Positions 8,602-16,692 of a stretch of 64,000 bases of DNA are shown here, piece by piece (position 1 is the first letter of the stretch; the number at the start of each line of letters is the position of its first letter). The stretch comes from Mesorhizobium qingshengii (GTDB lineage Bacteria > Pseudomonadota > Alphaproteobacteria > Rhizobiales > Rhizobiaceae). The stretch covers positions 1-64,000 of the forward strand of contig NZ_JAPFQA010000012.1 of assembly GCF_027563465.1 (NCBI RefSeq). The letters run 5' to 3'. A program made the position numbers and the translations under genes. The notes beneath the pieces are model-generated. The model was given only the letters and a program-made list of their open reading frames with translations, was not told the origin of the DNA and searched no databases.

Positions 8602-9525
8602 TTAGAGCGCGCCGCGTTCGGCCACCGTTTTCAGAATGCCGACCAGGCCAGCCTCCCGCGCGGCCTTCAGCTCGTCCTGGCTGCGTCCATCCACCGCCGC
8701 ATCTGTCGAAGCCGTGATCGCGCGGATCGTTTCGTCGTCGAGCTTCGCGTCGAGCAGCGTGTCCCAGATCGCCTGATAGGTCGGGCCATATTTGCGCAGG
8801 AAGTCCCCGATGCCATCGGCGTTGAGGCTGTTGGAAATGAACGAGCCTTGCAGGGTCCATTTCGCACCCGGCCCATACATGAAGGCACGATCCACGTCCT
8901 CGACGGAGGCGACGCCGTCGCGCACCAGCGCGATCGCCTCGCGCCACATCGCGCCCATCAGGCGCAGGGCGATATGGCCGGTCACTTCCCGGTTGAGCGT
9001 CACCGGCTTCTTGCCGATTGCTTCATAGATGGCGCGTGCCCGGGCGATCGCTTGTGGATCGGTCGCCTTGCCGCCGACGATCTCGACCAGCGGCATCAGA
9101 TGCGCCGGGTTGAAGGGATGACCGAGCACGATGCGGCCGGGCCGACGGCACTCGCCCTGCATGTCGGACACCAGCAGGGCCGAGGAGGAGGAAGCGATGA
9201 CGACCTCATCACCGACATGGCCTTCGATCTCGGCCAGCAGCCTGCGCTTCAGCGGCAGATCTTCCGGGCCGTTCTCCTGCACGAAATCGACGTCTTCGAG
9301 CGTCTCGGCGAGCGTCGGGAAAAGACGGATCGCACCGGGCGCGGACGAGGGTCCCTTCAACGCGTCGAGATCGGCCATGAGTGCGGGCAGCGCCTCGCTG
9401 AAAGCTGCCTCGCGCCGCTCCGTCGGATCGAACACATGCACCGCGTGGCCAGCATGGGCAAAGCAGGCCGTCCAGCGCTGACCGATCACGCCGAAGCCGA
9501 CAATGCCGATGGTCAGCTTTTCCAT
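8602..9525 (-). CDS. 3-hydroxyacyl-CoA / carnitine dehydrogenase-like protein
   Basis: A 307-residue NAD-dependent dehydrogenase of the 3-hydroxyacyl-CoA dehydrogenase superfamily. The Rossmann start GIVGFGVIGQRWTACFAHAG is at about residue 7, QENGPEDLPLKRRL near residue 90, and GHPFNPAHLMPLVEIVGG near residue 140. The last motif is shared with L-carnitine 3-dehydrogenase and L-gulonate 3-dehydrogenase, which act on free 3-hydroxy acids rather than CoA esters. The start overlaps the DUF3830 gene stop by one base. It probably oxidises a 3-hydroxy acid or betaine to the 3-oxo compound. Confidence 0.87.
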   Translation of the reverse strand: MEKLTIGIVGFGVIGQRWTACFAHAGHAVHVFDPTERREAAFSEALPALMADLDALKGPSSAPGAIRLFPTLAETLEDVDFVQENGPEDLPLKRRLLAEIEGHVGDEVVIASSSSALLVSDMQGECRRPGRIVLGHPFNPAHLMPLVEIVGGKATDPQAIARARAIYEAIGKKPVTLNREVTGHIALRLMGAMWREAIALVRDGVASVEDVDRAFMYGPGAKWTLQGSFISNSLNADGIGDFLRKYGPTYQAIWDTLLDAKLDDETIRAITASTDAAVDGRSQDELKAAREAGLVGILKTVAERGAL

Positions 9526-10394
9526 TACCCGGCCCTCCTTCCGTCAAGCGCGGCGCGGAAGGCCTCGTTGAGGTCGTTCCACGGGATCAGGAGATCGAGC
9601 CAGGCACCGATCCGGCCAGCGACCAGGATCGCCTCGTCGATCAGGGCATCGAAAGGATAGCCGTCGCCCATCGCCGCCTTGAGCCGGAAAAGCAGGGCCG
9701 GCGTTTCCTCCATGTGGCAGAAGTCGCGCAGGCGGGTCGCGGTCTTGTCGAGCGCCAGCGCGGCCACCTGGCGCAGCACCACCTCGTCCTTTCTGCCGCG
9801 CTCGGCGCGTATCCACCACAGCAATTCGTGCAGCACCCGCGCTTCCGACTCCGCCGTGAAGACGGGACCGGCCGGGTGCATGATCGCGCGCGAGGCGGTG
9901 ACATTGCTGATATCGACGGGACAAGCCGCCCACAACGCCTTGCGCGCGGCGATGATATCCTGCGGGAGCGGCGATGGCGCCGACGGCTCCGGCGCGCTGC
10001 CATCCGATCTGCCAAGTGTGCCTTCCAGGATGCGGCGGCCCTGGTCCCGCTTCAGTGTCGCGGCAAGCTCGGCAATGCCTTCCACCGGCGCGTCGAGATG
10101 GCCAAGAACGGTGATCTCGGCATTTTCCGCCTGGAGCGGTGCGAAGGTGATTTCGAGGAACTGCCGCACCGGCCAGTAGATGAAGGCGCCGGCGGCCGCG
10201 GCAAGCACATGCGTGGCCCCCTCCACATCCTCCACGAAGGGCGCATGCCAATAGATATGGCTGCCGGCGATCTTGGGCGTATGGAGCTGCAGGCGCATGG
10301 GCAGGACCGAAAGCAGCGCATCGCGGGTGCGGTCGGCATCGCCGGTAAGGCGTAGCGGCCAGCTGCGCCCCTCGGCAGAGAAAATCAGGTCCAT
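9525..10394 (-). CDS. DUF3830-like (cyclophilin-fold) protein with C-terminal extension
   Basis: A 289-residue protein without a known activity. The first 110 residues resemble the DUF3830/cyclophilin-like family: RLQLHTPKIAGSHIYWHAPF, then AAAAGAFIYWPVRQFLEITF. A linker rich in Ser, Pro and Ala follows (about residues 135-150). The C-terminal half (about 150-289) is mostly helical by composition and ends AWLDLLIPWNDLNEAFRAAL, which I cannot assign. DUF3830 proteins are usually about half this length, so this looks like a two-domain form. It is tightly packed in the operon, 2 bases after the NIPSNAP gene, which implies a role in the same pathway. Confidence 0.7.
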   Translation of the reverse strand: MDLIFSAEGRSWPLRLTGDADRTRDALLSVLPMRLQLHTPKIAGSHIYWHAPFVEDVEGATHVLAAAAGAFIYWPVRQFLEITFAPLQAENAEITVLGHLDAPVEGIAELAATLKRDQGRRILEGTLGRSDGSAPEPSAPSPLPQDIIAARKALWAACPVDISNVTASRAIMHPAGPVFTAESEARVLHELLWWIRAERGRKDEVVLRQVAALALDKTATRLRDFCHMEETPALLFRLKAAMGDGYPFDALIDEAILVAGRIGAWLDLLIPWNDLNEAFRAALDGRRAG

Positions 10395-10395
10395 C

Positions 10396-10719
10396 TTACT
10401 TTCCGGGATTGAAAAAGGAGACAGGTTTGAGGATCTGGTTGCGCATGTCGAGAAGGTAGTCGGTCTCGATCACCTTGCGCCGATAGGCCTGCCATTCGGG
10501 ATCGGCTTCCATGCGGTCGCGCCGCTCTTCCCGGTCGGCAAGGCTTTCATATTTCCACAGATGCACGGTGCGCGAGAGGTCGCCGATATGGGTCTGGAAG
10601 AAGCCGAAGGGCTCGCCCAGATAATGTCGCTGCATCGGCAAGCCGACCTCCTCGTAGAGCGTGAGGAAATGCGACAGCTTGTTTGGGCGGGCGGTGTAGG
10701 TGCGATGGTCGAAGATCAT
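10396..10719 (-). CDS. NIPSNAP-family protein
   Basis: A 107-residue protein from the ATG at 10719, which has AAGGAG 9 bases upstream; an ATG at 10740 is possible but precedes that ribosome site. The opening MIFDHRTYTARPNKLSHFL and the segment TVHLWKYESLADREERRDRM are typical NIPSNAP features (dimeric alpha/beta-barrel fold). The biochemical role of bacterial NIPSNAP proteins is mostly unknown; they recur in catabolic operons for acids and betaines. It is co-transcribed with the DUF3830 and dehydrogenase genes. Confidence 0.82.
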   Translation of the reverse strand: MIFDHRTYTARPNKLSHFLTLYEEVGLPMQRHYLGEPFGFFQTHIGDLSRTVHLWKYESLADREERRDRMEADPEWQAYRRKVIETDYLLDMRNQILKPVSFFNPGK

Positions 10720-10746
10720 CCTGGGCACTCCTTCTGGCATCCTGCT

Positions 10747-10806
10747 CCGGCGTCCTCGACGCCGGCGTAACGTGGTCTTGTCCGTCTCCCGCGACCGATC
10801 CGCGGG
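10747..10806. other. Two hairpins in an operon gap
   Basis: The 105-base gap between the lipoyl-hydrolase gene and the NIPSNAP gene contains two perfect stems: CCGGCGTC/GACGCCGG with a 3-base loop (10747-10765) and CCCGCG/CGCGGG with a 7-base loop (10788-10806). Neither has a T run. They may stabilise or process the mRNA inside the operon. Confidence 0.5.
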
Positions 10807-10824
10807 ATCAAGCGAACTGCCGGC

Positions 10825-12114
10825 TCAACCGGCGCTGCGCACGGTCTCGGAGATCAGCCGGGCTGTAAGCGCCGGCGCCTCTATCTGCGGTACATGGCCA
10901 ATGCCATCGAAAAGATGAACGGCGACGAAACCTGGCGCGCGGGCCGCATGGGCGACCGGGACAATCCGGTCCAGCTTCCCCCAGATCATCCGCGCCGGGA
11001 CGTCGAGTTCGGCGAGCGCGGTCGCCAGGTCGAAGCCCTGGGTGCCGTCCGGGAACAGGCTTTCGGCCATCGCCGCGAGTGCTTCGCGATTGCCGGTCTT
11101 TTCCATTTGCCTGAGTGCAGCCTGCGCAAAACCACCTGGCAAGGCCGAGGGGGCGCCGACCATGACCGTCAGCCACCGCTCGAGGGCCTGCGCCGTGGTC
11201 GTGCGTGCAAGGCCGGCAAGGAAGCCTGCATTGATCTCAGGGCCAAGCCCAGCGGGTGCGAGAAGCGTGACCGAACGCACGGCGAGGCGGCCAAACCGGG
11301 TGAGCGCGAGAGCCGCGGCGCCGCCCAGGGAATGGCCGACGAGATGGGCATTGCCCACGCCCATAGCCTCCAGCTGATCGGAGAGGAGGAAAGCGATCTC
11401 TTCGATGGTACTCGCCGTCCTGGTGGCTTCGCTACCGTGGCCGGGCAGGTCGAGACTGATTGTCTCGATCCCCGGCCCGAGCAACGGGACGACCTGCCGC
11501 CATACGGAACGGTCCGCCCCGAAGCCATGGATGAGGACCACCGGCACTGCCTGTCTGGCCAGCGCCGGCGCTGCAACGGACGCTGTCTGGATTGCGGCTG
11601 GAGTCCGCTGGACCATGCCGTCATGTTCATTCGCGAGGGCGGCAAGTCTGGCATCGATGTCGCGCTTCTTGATGCGCCCGCGAGGGCCGCTTCCCGAAAT
11701 GGTGGCAAGGTCGAGCCCGGCCGCCACGGCAAGTCGCCGGGCAAGCGGGCTGGCGATTGCACGGCTGCCGGTCTGATTGGCGGAGGTAGGGGTGTGTGCG
11801 GGCCCGGGCGCACGGGATGCCTCAGTTGCCGTGGCTTGCGCGGCCGGAGGCTGGCGAGCGGGGCCAGGCTTCTCATCCGCAATCGTACCGAGCACGGCGC
11901 CCACCGGCGCTTCCTGGCCCTCGGCGAAGAAGATTTCCGCCAGCCAGCCATCGCGGTCGGCTTCGATTTCTGTCGCCGCCTTGGCTGTCTCGACGGTGAC
12001 GATGAGATCGCCGGCCTTGACCGGATCGCCTGGCTTCACTGCCCAGGCGATCACCAGCACGGCTTCCATGTATTCGCCGCCGGCGCTGTCGATCGTGATC
12101 GGATAGGTTGTCAT
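10825..12114 (-). CDS. Lipoyl / E3-binding / alpha-beta-hydrolase protein (AcoC-like E2)
   Basis: A 429-residue protein with three parts. A lipoyl domain spans residues 1-80, with the lipoylated lysine likely K45 in VETAKAATEI. A peripheral-subunit (E3-binding) domain is at about 119-158 (SPLARRLAVAAGLDL, then GPRGRIKKRDI). An alpha/beta hydrolase follows from about residue 190, with HGFG at 196-199 and nucleophile S262 in GHSLGG. This is the layout of some acetoin-dehydrogenase AcoC proteins, in which a hydrolase-like domain replaces the normal E2 acyltransferase core. ATG 12114 was chosen because GGAGG lies just upstream; a GTG at 12129 overlapping the E1 beta stop is the alternative. It partners with the two E1 genes upstream. 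No E3 gene is present in the window. Confidence 0.88.
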   Translation of the reverse strand: MTTYPITIDSAGGEYMEAVLVIAWAVKPGDPVKAGDLIVTVETAKAATEIEADRDGWLAEIFFAEGQEAPVGAVLGTIADEKPGPARQPPAAQATATEASRAPGPAHTPTSANQTGSRAIASPLARRLAVAAGLDLATISGSGPRGRIKKRDIDARLAALANEHDGMVQRTPAAIQTASVAAPALARQAVPVVLIHGFGADRSVWRQVVPLLGPGIETISLDLPGHGSEATRTASTIEEIAFLLSDQLEAMGVGNAHLVGHSLGGAAALALTRFGRLAVRSVTLLAPAGLGPEINAGFLAGLARTTTAQALERWLTVMVGAPSALPGGFAQAALRQMEKTGNREALAAMAESLFPDGTQGFDLATALAELDVPARMIWGKLDRIVPVAHAARAPGFVAVHLFDGIGHVPQIEAPALTARLISETVRSAG

Positions 12115-12125
12115 CGCCGCCTCCG

Positions 12126-13100
12126 TCACTTCAGCGTCTTCAGCGCCGCAGTACGGATCTTTTCGGCATTCGGCAGCATCGCCGTTTCCAGCGGTTCGGA
12201 ATAGGGGATGGGCATGTCCGGCAAGGTGACGCGCGCGACCGGCGCGTCGAGATCGTCGAAAGCGTGGTCCATGATCGTTGCCGAAAGCTCGGCGGCGTAG
12301 CCGCAGAAGCGCCAGCCTTCGTTGACCACCACGGCATGGTGCGTTTTCGAGATGGAGGCGACGATGGCGTCGACATCGAGCGGGCGCAGCGATCGCAGGT
12401 CGACGATTTCGGCCGAAACGCCGTCAGCGGCCAGCAGGTCGGCGGCCTTCAACGCCTCGACCACCATCTTGGAGGTGGCGAAGATCGAGATATCGCTGCC
12501 CTCGCGCATGGTCGCGGCCTTGCCGAGCGGCACCGTCACATCACCCTCCGGCACCTCGCCGCGGGTGTTGTAGAGCAGCTTGTGTTCGAGGAAGACCACC
12601 GGCTGATCGTCGCGGATCGCGGCCTTCAGCATGCCCTTGGCGTCGGCGGGCGTAGAAGGGGCAACCACCTTGATGCCGGGTATGTGGGCGAGCATGGAAT
12701 CGAGCGCCTTGGAGTGTTGCGCGCCGGCACCGGCCCCGCCGCCGCCCTGCGTGCGCAGCACGAAAGGCATCTTCACCTGGCCGTTCCAGATGTAGTTGTA
12801 GATCGAGGCCTGGTTGACCAGCGCGTCGAGCGTCAGCGGTATGAAATCCGCATACATGATTTCCAGCACCGGACGAGTACCGGTCATGGCGGCGGTCACG
12901 GCCATGGCGGTCAGCGCTTGTTCGGAGATCGGCGTGTCGCGCACCCGTGTTTCGCCGAATTCCTCCATCAGCCCTTTCGTCACCTTGAAGACGCCGCCAT
13001 AGCGGCCGATGTCTTCACCGAAGAGGAAGACGGAGGGGTCGGCCTGCATTTCTTCGCGCAGCGCCGCGTTGAGCGCTTCGGCGTACCGCATCATGGCCAT
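12126..13100 (-). CDS. 2-oxo acid / acetoin dehydrogenase E1 component, beta subunit
   Basis: A 324-residue transketolase-like E1 beta subunit starting at ATG 13100, one base after the E1 alpha stop. Motifs: FGEDIGRYGGVFKVTKGL near residue 27, DTPISEQALTAMAV (catalytic Glu that activates thiamine diphosphate) and RTQGGGGAGAGAQHS. It forms an alpha2beta2 heterotetramer with the E1 alpha product, performing the thiamine-dependent cleavage or decarboxylation and passing the acyl group to the lipoyl protein. Acetoin, a diketone or a branched 2-oxo acid are all possible substrates. Confidence 0.93.
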   Translation of the reverse strand: MAMMRYAEALNAALREEMQADPSVFLFGEDIGRYGGVFKVTKGLMEEFGETRVRDTPISEQALTAMAVTAAMTGTRPVLEIMYADFIPLTLDALVNQASIYNYIWNGQVKMPFVLRTQGGGGAGAGAQHSKALDSMLAHIPGIKVVAPSTPADAKGMLKAAIRDDQPVVFLEHKLLYNTRGEVPEGDVTVPLGKAATMREGSDISIFATSKMVVEALKAADLLAADGVSAEIVDLRSLRPLDVDAIVASISKTHHAVVVNEGWRFCGYAAELSATIMDHAFDDLDAPVARVTLPDMPIPYSEPLETAMLPNAEKIRTAALKTLK

Positions 13101-13101
13101 G

Positions 13102-14073
13102 TCAGTGCGCCTCGCTATAGGGGTTGCAGGCTTCGTCGACGGAAAATTCCGGCATCGGATCGGACAACGCGGTCTCGAAAGCCTCGGCCACCTCGGCCTT
13201 GGCCGCCGCTTCGATCGCGGCGAGCTGGGCCTCGCCGACCTTGCCCAAAAGCACCTTGCGAGAGACGAGCAAAGGGTCGCGCGCTTTCCAGGCGGCGATG
13301 TCCTCGGGCTTCTGGTAACCGCCCATGTCGGAGGTGGAAAACCCTTCGATGCGGTAGGTCTTGCATTCAACCATGCCGGGACCCTCGCCGCGCCGGGCAC
13401 GCTCGACCATCGCCGACACGGCGCGGTAGACGGCGACCGCGTCGTTGCCGTCGACGATCTCGGCGGGCATCGCATAGCCGGCGGCGCGGATCGACAGATC
13501 CTCGACCGGCGACTGGACGTCGGATGGGACGGTCAAGCCGAACTGGTTGTGCTCGAGGACGAAGACGACGGGCAGCTTCCACAGCCCCGCCATGTTCATC
13601 GCCTCGTGGCAGATGCCGGTCTGGGCTGCGCCGTCGCCGAAGATGCACATCGCGACATTGCCGTTGCCAAGGATTTGCATGGACAGCGCCATGCCGGTTG
13701 CCGCCGGGATGCCCGCGCCAACGATGGCGTTGCCGCCGATCACCCCCTTTTCGGCATCGGCTATCAGCATGTGGCCGGCGCGCCCGCCGCAGGCGCCGGT
13801 GGCGCGGCCAAGGATTTCGGCAACCACGGGACGCATGGCCATGCCCTTGCCGATATAGACAGCATGGCTGCGATGGGTGGTGGCGACCTTGTCGCCCGTG
13901 TCCAGCGCCGCCGTGGCCGCGACACCGACGGCTTCCTGGCCGTCGCAGCGATGGATCGGACCGCGCGTGCGGCCTTCCTTGTGGAGCGCGCCAAGGCTCT
14001 CTTCCAGATGCCGCACCAGCAGCATGCGGCGATAGATTTCCAGGTGCTGTTCGACGGAAGGAGTGTTTTTCAC
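13102..14073 (-). CDS. 2-oxo acid / acetoin dehydrogenase E1 component, alpha subunit
   Basis: A 323-residue E1 alpha subunit. The frame is open to an ATG at 14139, but that region contains the operator palindrome (14108-14123). The GTG at 14073 has GGAG 7 bases upstream, and translation from it gives the usual family start ending in EIYRRMLLVRHLEESLGAL. The thiamine-diphosphate motif runs from GDGAAQTGICHEAMNMAGL to the downstream EHNQFG. It is the first gene of a seven-gene operon (E1 alpha, E1 beta, E2-like, NIPSNAP, DUF3830, dehydrogenase, SDR). The GTG start may hold expression in step with E1 beta. Confidence 0.92.
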   Translation of the reverse strand: MKNTPSVEQHLEIYRRMLLVRHLEESLGALHKEGRTRGPIHRCDGQEAVGVAATAALDTGDKVATTHRSHAVYIGKGMAMRPVVAEILGRATGACGGRAGHMLIADAEKGVIGGNAIVGAGIPAATGMALSMQILGNGNVAMCIFGDGAAQTGICHEAMNMAGLWKLPVVFVLEHNQFGLTVPSDVQSPVEDLSIRAAGYAMPAEIVDGNDAVAVYRAVSAMVERARRGEGPGMVECKTYRIEGFSTSDMGGYQKPEDIAAWKARDPLLVSRKVLLGKVGEAQLAAIEAAAKAEVAEAFETALSDPMPEFSVDEACNPYSEAH

Positions 14074-14107
14074 TGATATCTCCGATCTCGTGCCGAAATT
14101 AAATACA

Positions 14108-14123
14108 AAAGTGTCGACACTTT
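14108..14123. promoter_or_regulatory. Operator palindrome AAAGTGTCGACACTTT, site 3
   Basis: The longest and most symmetric copy, a 16-bp perfect palindrome. It lies between the E1 alpha start (14073, minus) and the SDR start (14176, plus), about 35 and 53 bases away, so it could control both directions. Confidence 0.8.
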
Positions 14124-14175
14124 GCAAGGGCTTCTGCAAGATGGGGACGAAACAATCTGGAAAACAGGATCAACA

Positions 14176-14922
14176 ATGCGTTTGAAGGACAAGATGGCGA
14201 TCGTGACAGGCGCGGGAGCCGGCATCGGCGCGGCCGTGGCGGAACTGTTCGCGCAGCAGGGCGCGCGTGTCCTGGTCGTTGACCGGGACGGCGCGAAAGC
14301 ACGGTATGTTGCGCACAGAACGGGTCAACTGGCGATGGAGGCTGATGTCTCGGACGAGAATTCCGTCGTGGCCATGGTGGCGCGCGCGCAGGACGCGTTC
14401 GGGCGCATAGATGTGCTCGTCAACAATGCCGGCTACGGCATACGCGGCTCCGTCGTCACCACCGCGGCGCAAGACTGGGACGCGCTGATGGCCGTCAACC
14501 TCAAGGGCGTTTTCCTCTGCTCCAAATATGCCATTCCGGTTATGGCCGCGGGCGGTGGCGGAGCGATCGTGAACACCGCCTCCAACGTCGCCCATGTCGG
14601 GATTGCCGATCGCGCGGCCTATGTCGCGTCGAAGGGCGGCGTCGTGGCGCTGACACGCGCCATGGCGCTCGACCACGCGGCAGAGAAGATTCGCGTCAAC
14701 GCCGTGGCGCCCGGCACCACCTGGTCGAGCTATTTCGACAAGATTCTCGAAACCCATTCCGACCCCCAGGGCTTCGTCACGGCGTTGAATGCACGCGCGC
14801 CGATGAACCGCGTTGCCCAGCCGGTTGAGATCGCGCAGGCGATCCTGTGGCTTGCCAGCGACGAATCCTCCTTTGCGACCGGCTCGATCCTGACAGTCGA
14901 CGGCGGCATGACGGCCTGGTGA
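14176..14922 (+). CDS. Short-chain dehydrogenase/reductase (glucose-dehydrogenase-like)
   Basis: A 248-residue classical SDR, divergent from the E1 operon. Start ATG 14176 was chosen because the open frame upstream (14122) overlaps the operator region. Motifs: TGAGAGIGAAVAELF, NNAGYGIRGS, active-site AAYVASKGGVVALTRAMALD, and the C-terminal SSFATGSILTVDGGMTAW typical of this SDR group. It likely oxidises a secondary alcohol with NAD(P)+. It is a single-gene unit, followed by the converging cobalamin-binding protein gene 30 bases away. Confidence 0.9.
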   Translation: MRLKDKMAIVTGAGAGIGAAVAELFAQQGARVLVVDRDGAKARYVAHRTGQLAMEADVSDENSVVAMVARAQDAFGRIDVLVNNAGYGIRGSVVTTAAQDWDALMAVNLKGVFLCSKYAIPVMAAGGGGAIVNTASNVAHVGIADRAAYVASKGGVVALTRAMALDHAAEKIRVNAVAPGTTWSSYFDKILETHSDPQGFVTALNARAPMNRVAQPVEIAQAILWLASDESSFATGSILTVDGGMTAW

Positions 14923-14952
14923 GATGAGCGCCCGTCCGGCCCATGGCGGGCG

Positions 14953-16692
14953 TCACCGGCCGTTCGGGATAGAGCGCAGGGAGACGAGCATCGCATCGAG
15001 ATCGGCGCATGGCACGCAGCCGAGCCTTGCGATGTCCTCGGTCACATCCACCGGCAGGTCGGAATTGGAGTCCTTCGGCACTTCGTTCAGCCGCCCACCG
15101 ATGAGCACGGGCAGGACGAGTCCGCGCGCCGCCATCGCTGCCTTCACCGCCTGGGCATAACCGAGCGCCACGCCATTGTAGGTGCTGATGGCTATGGCAT
15201 TGGCCCCGGTCTCCGCCGCGCGGGCAACAAGCGCTTCCGGGTCGACGGCCACGCCGGCATCTGCGATGGCAATGCCCAGGCCTTCCAGTGCCTGCTCGAC
15301 GAGATACTTGCCGTGTTCGTGGACGTCGGTCGTACCGATGCAGACGGTCAGGGGTTCTTGCCTTGCCAGCGTTTTTTGCGTCGAAACCCAGCTTGCGGCC
15401 TTGTGATCGAGTTCGCGGGCCCATTCGGCATGGATCAGTGGCGTGCGTCCGCGCGCGCTTGCCGCGCCCGGGCCGAAGAGCGCCTCCATGCGCTTTGGCC
15501 CCATGCGGCGGACGGCGAGCATCAATGCGGCCGGGTCCTCGGTATCCACCCCGCGCTCGGCCAGCCCCTGCATGGCGGCATCGGCAAAGCGGCGTCCGCC
15601 CGCGACAAGTACATCGGCCATCGCCTCCACCTTGGTCCAGTCGAAGACCGGATCGTAGAACGGGGCGTGCAGCGTGAGCCGGTGCGCGAAGGTCTGCGCA
15701 TCGATGATCTCGTCGACATCGGGAATGCGCTGGTTCTCGGTCACCGGCACGGGATTGATGGCATGGCCGGACGGCCATCGCCCGACGGCCAGTATGTCGG
15801 CCAGCAGATAGCTTGCCAGGCTTGCGTAATTGCCTGCCGGGGTCGACTGGTAGGAGACGGTGTTGCCGAAGATCATGGTGCCTGGCGTGTCACTGACCCG
15901 CACCAGCGCGGCATGGAAGGCGGTACGCGACAGCGGATCACTGAAATGGTGGCCGTAGCAATGGGCGAGCCGCGCGCCGATCAGATCCTCGACGATGTGC
16001 TTTTCGATCAGCACCATGCCGAGCGCGCAGGCCATGTCGATGAACAGCCCCGCGAATCCATCGTCGAGATTGGAATGGACAAGGATTTCGGCATCCTGCG
16101 TGGCAATCAGGCCGAGCGCGATGACGGTCGATTCGGTGGTCGCCACGTCATCGTCCCAGTAAGGCAGCCGGAAGGTGAAATATTGCCCCAGATTGCCGAC
16201 CGCCGTCGCTCCGGCGGCGATGGCCGAGCGGGTGTTTTCCAATGCGCCCGGCAGGCCGAGCATGAAGTCGCCGAAATGGGCGGCGGCGGGTGCGGCGTTG
16301 GTGATGCGCGCGAAATCCTCGGGGCCGGTGAGCACGATGCCGGTGCCGCGCGCTGCCTTGGCGCGCATGGCCTGCGGATAGCCCATCGACCAGTCGAGCG
16401 TGATGCCGAAACGGTCCACCGTCACCCCTGCCTTGCGGCATTGCCCGTGCACCTCGCCGATCGCCGCAATGGTGCGGTCGACGCTTCTGAAGCCGATATG
16501 AGCATGCTGCATGACGCGCCTCTCGGCTGCGGCCTTGCGTTTCCATGCGGCCTCGGAAGGCATTCCGGTTTCGATGAGGAAGCGGCAGCTGCCGAGGCGC
16601 CAGTCGCGCGCCATGGCGCGCCCTTCGGCGAGGAGCTCGGCACTCGGCTTGAGGCGCGGGTCGATGAGAAGGGGGGCGAGTTCAGCGGTCAT
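14953..16692 (-). CDS. Cobalamin-binding mutase-like protein (glutamate-mutase-E-like plus B12 domain)
   Basis: A 579-residue protein from ATG 16692, overlapping the hydrolase stop by 11 bases; a start at 16800 would overlap more. The C-terminal domain carries a complete base-off B12 motif: DVHEHG at residues 456-461 (D456, H458, G461), a Ser at 503 exactly 41 residues after the Gly, and GG at 532-533, 28 residues later. The N-terminal 400 residues look like a TIM-barrel mutase subunit: GNLGQYFTFRLPYWDDD, then CYGHHFSDPLSRTAF. In glutamate mutase the B12 and barrel subunits are separate; here they are on one chain, barrel first. It probably catalyses a carbon-skeleton or amino-group rearrangement with adenosylcobalamin. 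The reaction is unknown. Confidence 0.78.
   Translation of the reverse strand: MTAELAPLLIDPRLKPSAELLAEGRAMARDWRLGSCRFLIETGMPSEAAWKRKAAAERRVMQHAHIGFRSVDRTIAAIGEVHGQCRKAGVTVDRFGITLDWSMGYPQAMRAKAARGTGIVLTGPEDFARITNAAPAAAHFGDFMLGLPGALENTRSAIAAGATAVGNLGQYFTFRLPYWDDDVATTESTVIALGLIATQDAEILVHSNLDDGFAGLFIDMACALGMVLIEKHIVEDLIGARLAHCYGHHFSDPLSRTAFHAALVRVSDTPGTMIFGNTVSYQSTPAGNYASLASYLLADILAVGRWPSGHAINPVPVTENQRIPDVDEIIDAQTFAHRLTLHAPFYDPVFDWTKVEAMADVLVAGGRRFADAAMQGLAERGVDTEDPAALMLAVRRMGPKRMEALFGPGAASARGRTPLIHAEWARELDHKAASWVSTQKTLARQEPLTVCIGTTDVHEHGKYLVEQALEGLGIAIADAGVAVDPEALVARAAETGANAIAISTYNGVALGYAQAVKAAMAARGLVLPVLIGGRLNEVPKDSNSDLPVDVTEDIARLGCVPCADLDAMLVSLRSIPNGR

Noticed and set aside
12108..14102. A 664-codon plus-strand open frame
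   Set aside because: It is antisense to the E1 and lipoyl-protein genes, is rich in Arg and low-complexity sequence, and has no recognisable domain; a product of high GC.
14074..14139. Longer N terminus of E1 alpha from the ATG at 14139
   Set aside because: It would place the operator palindrome inside the gene; the GTG at 14073 has a good ribosome site.
7828..14922. Two SDR genes considered as a duplication
   Set aside because: They belong to different SDR groups (different C termini and active-site surroundings), so a recent duplication is not supported.
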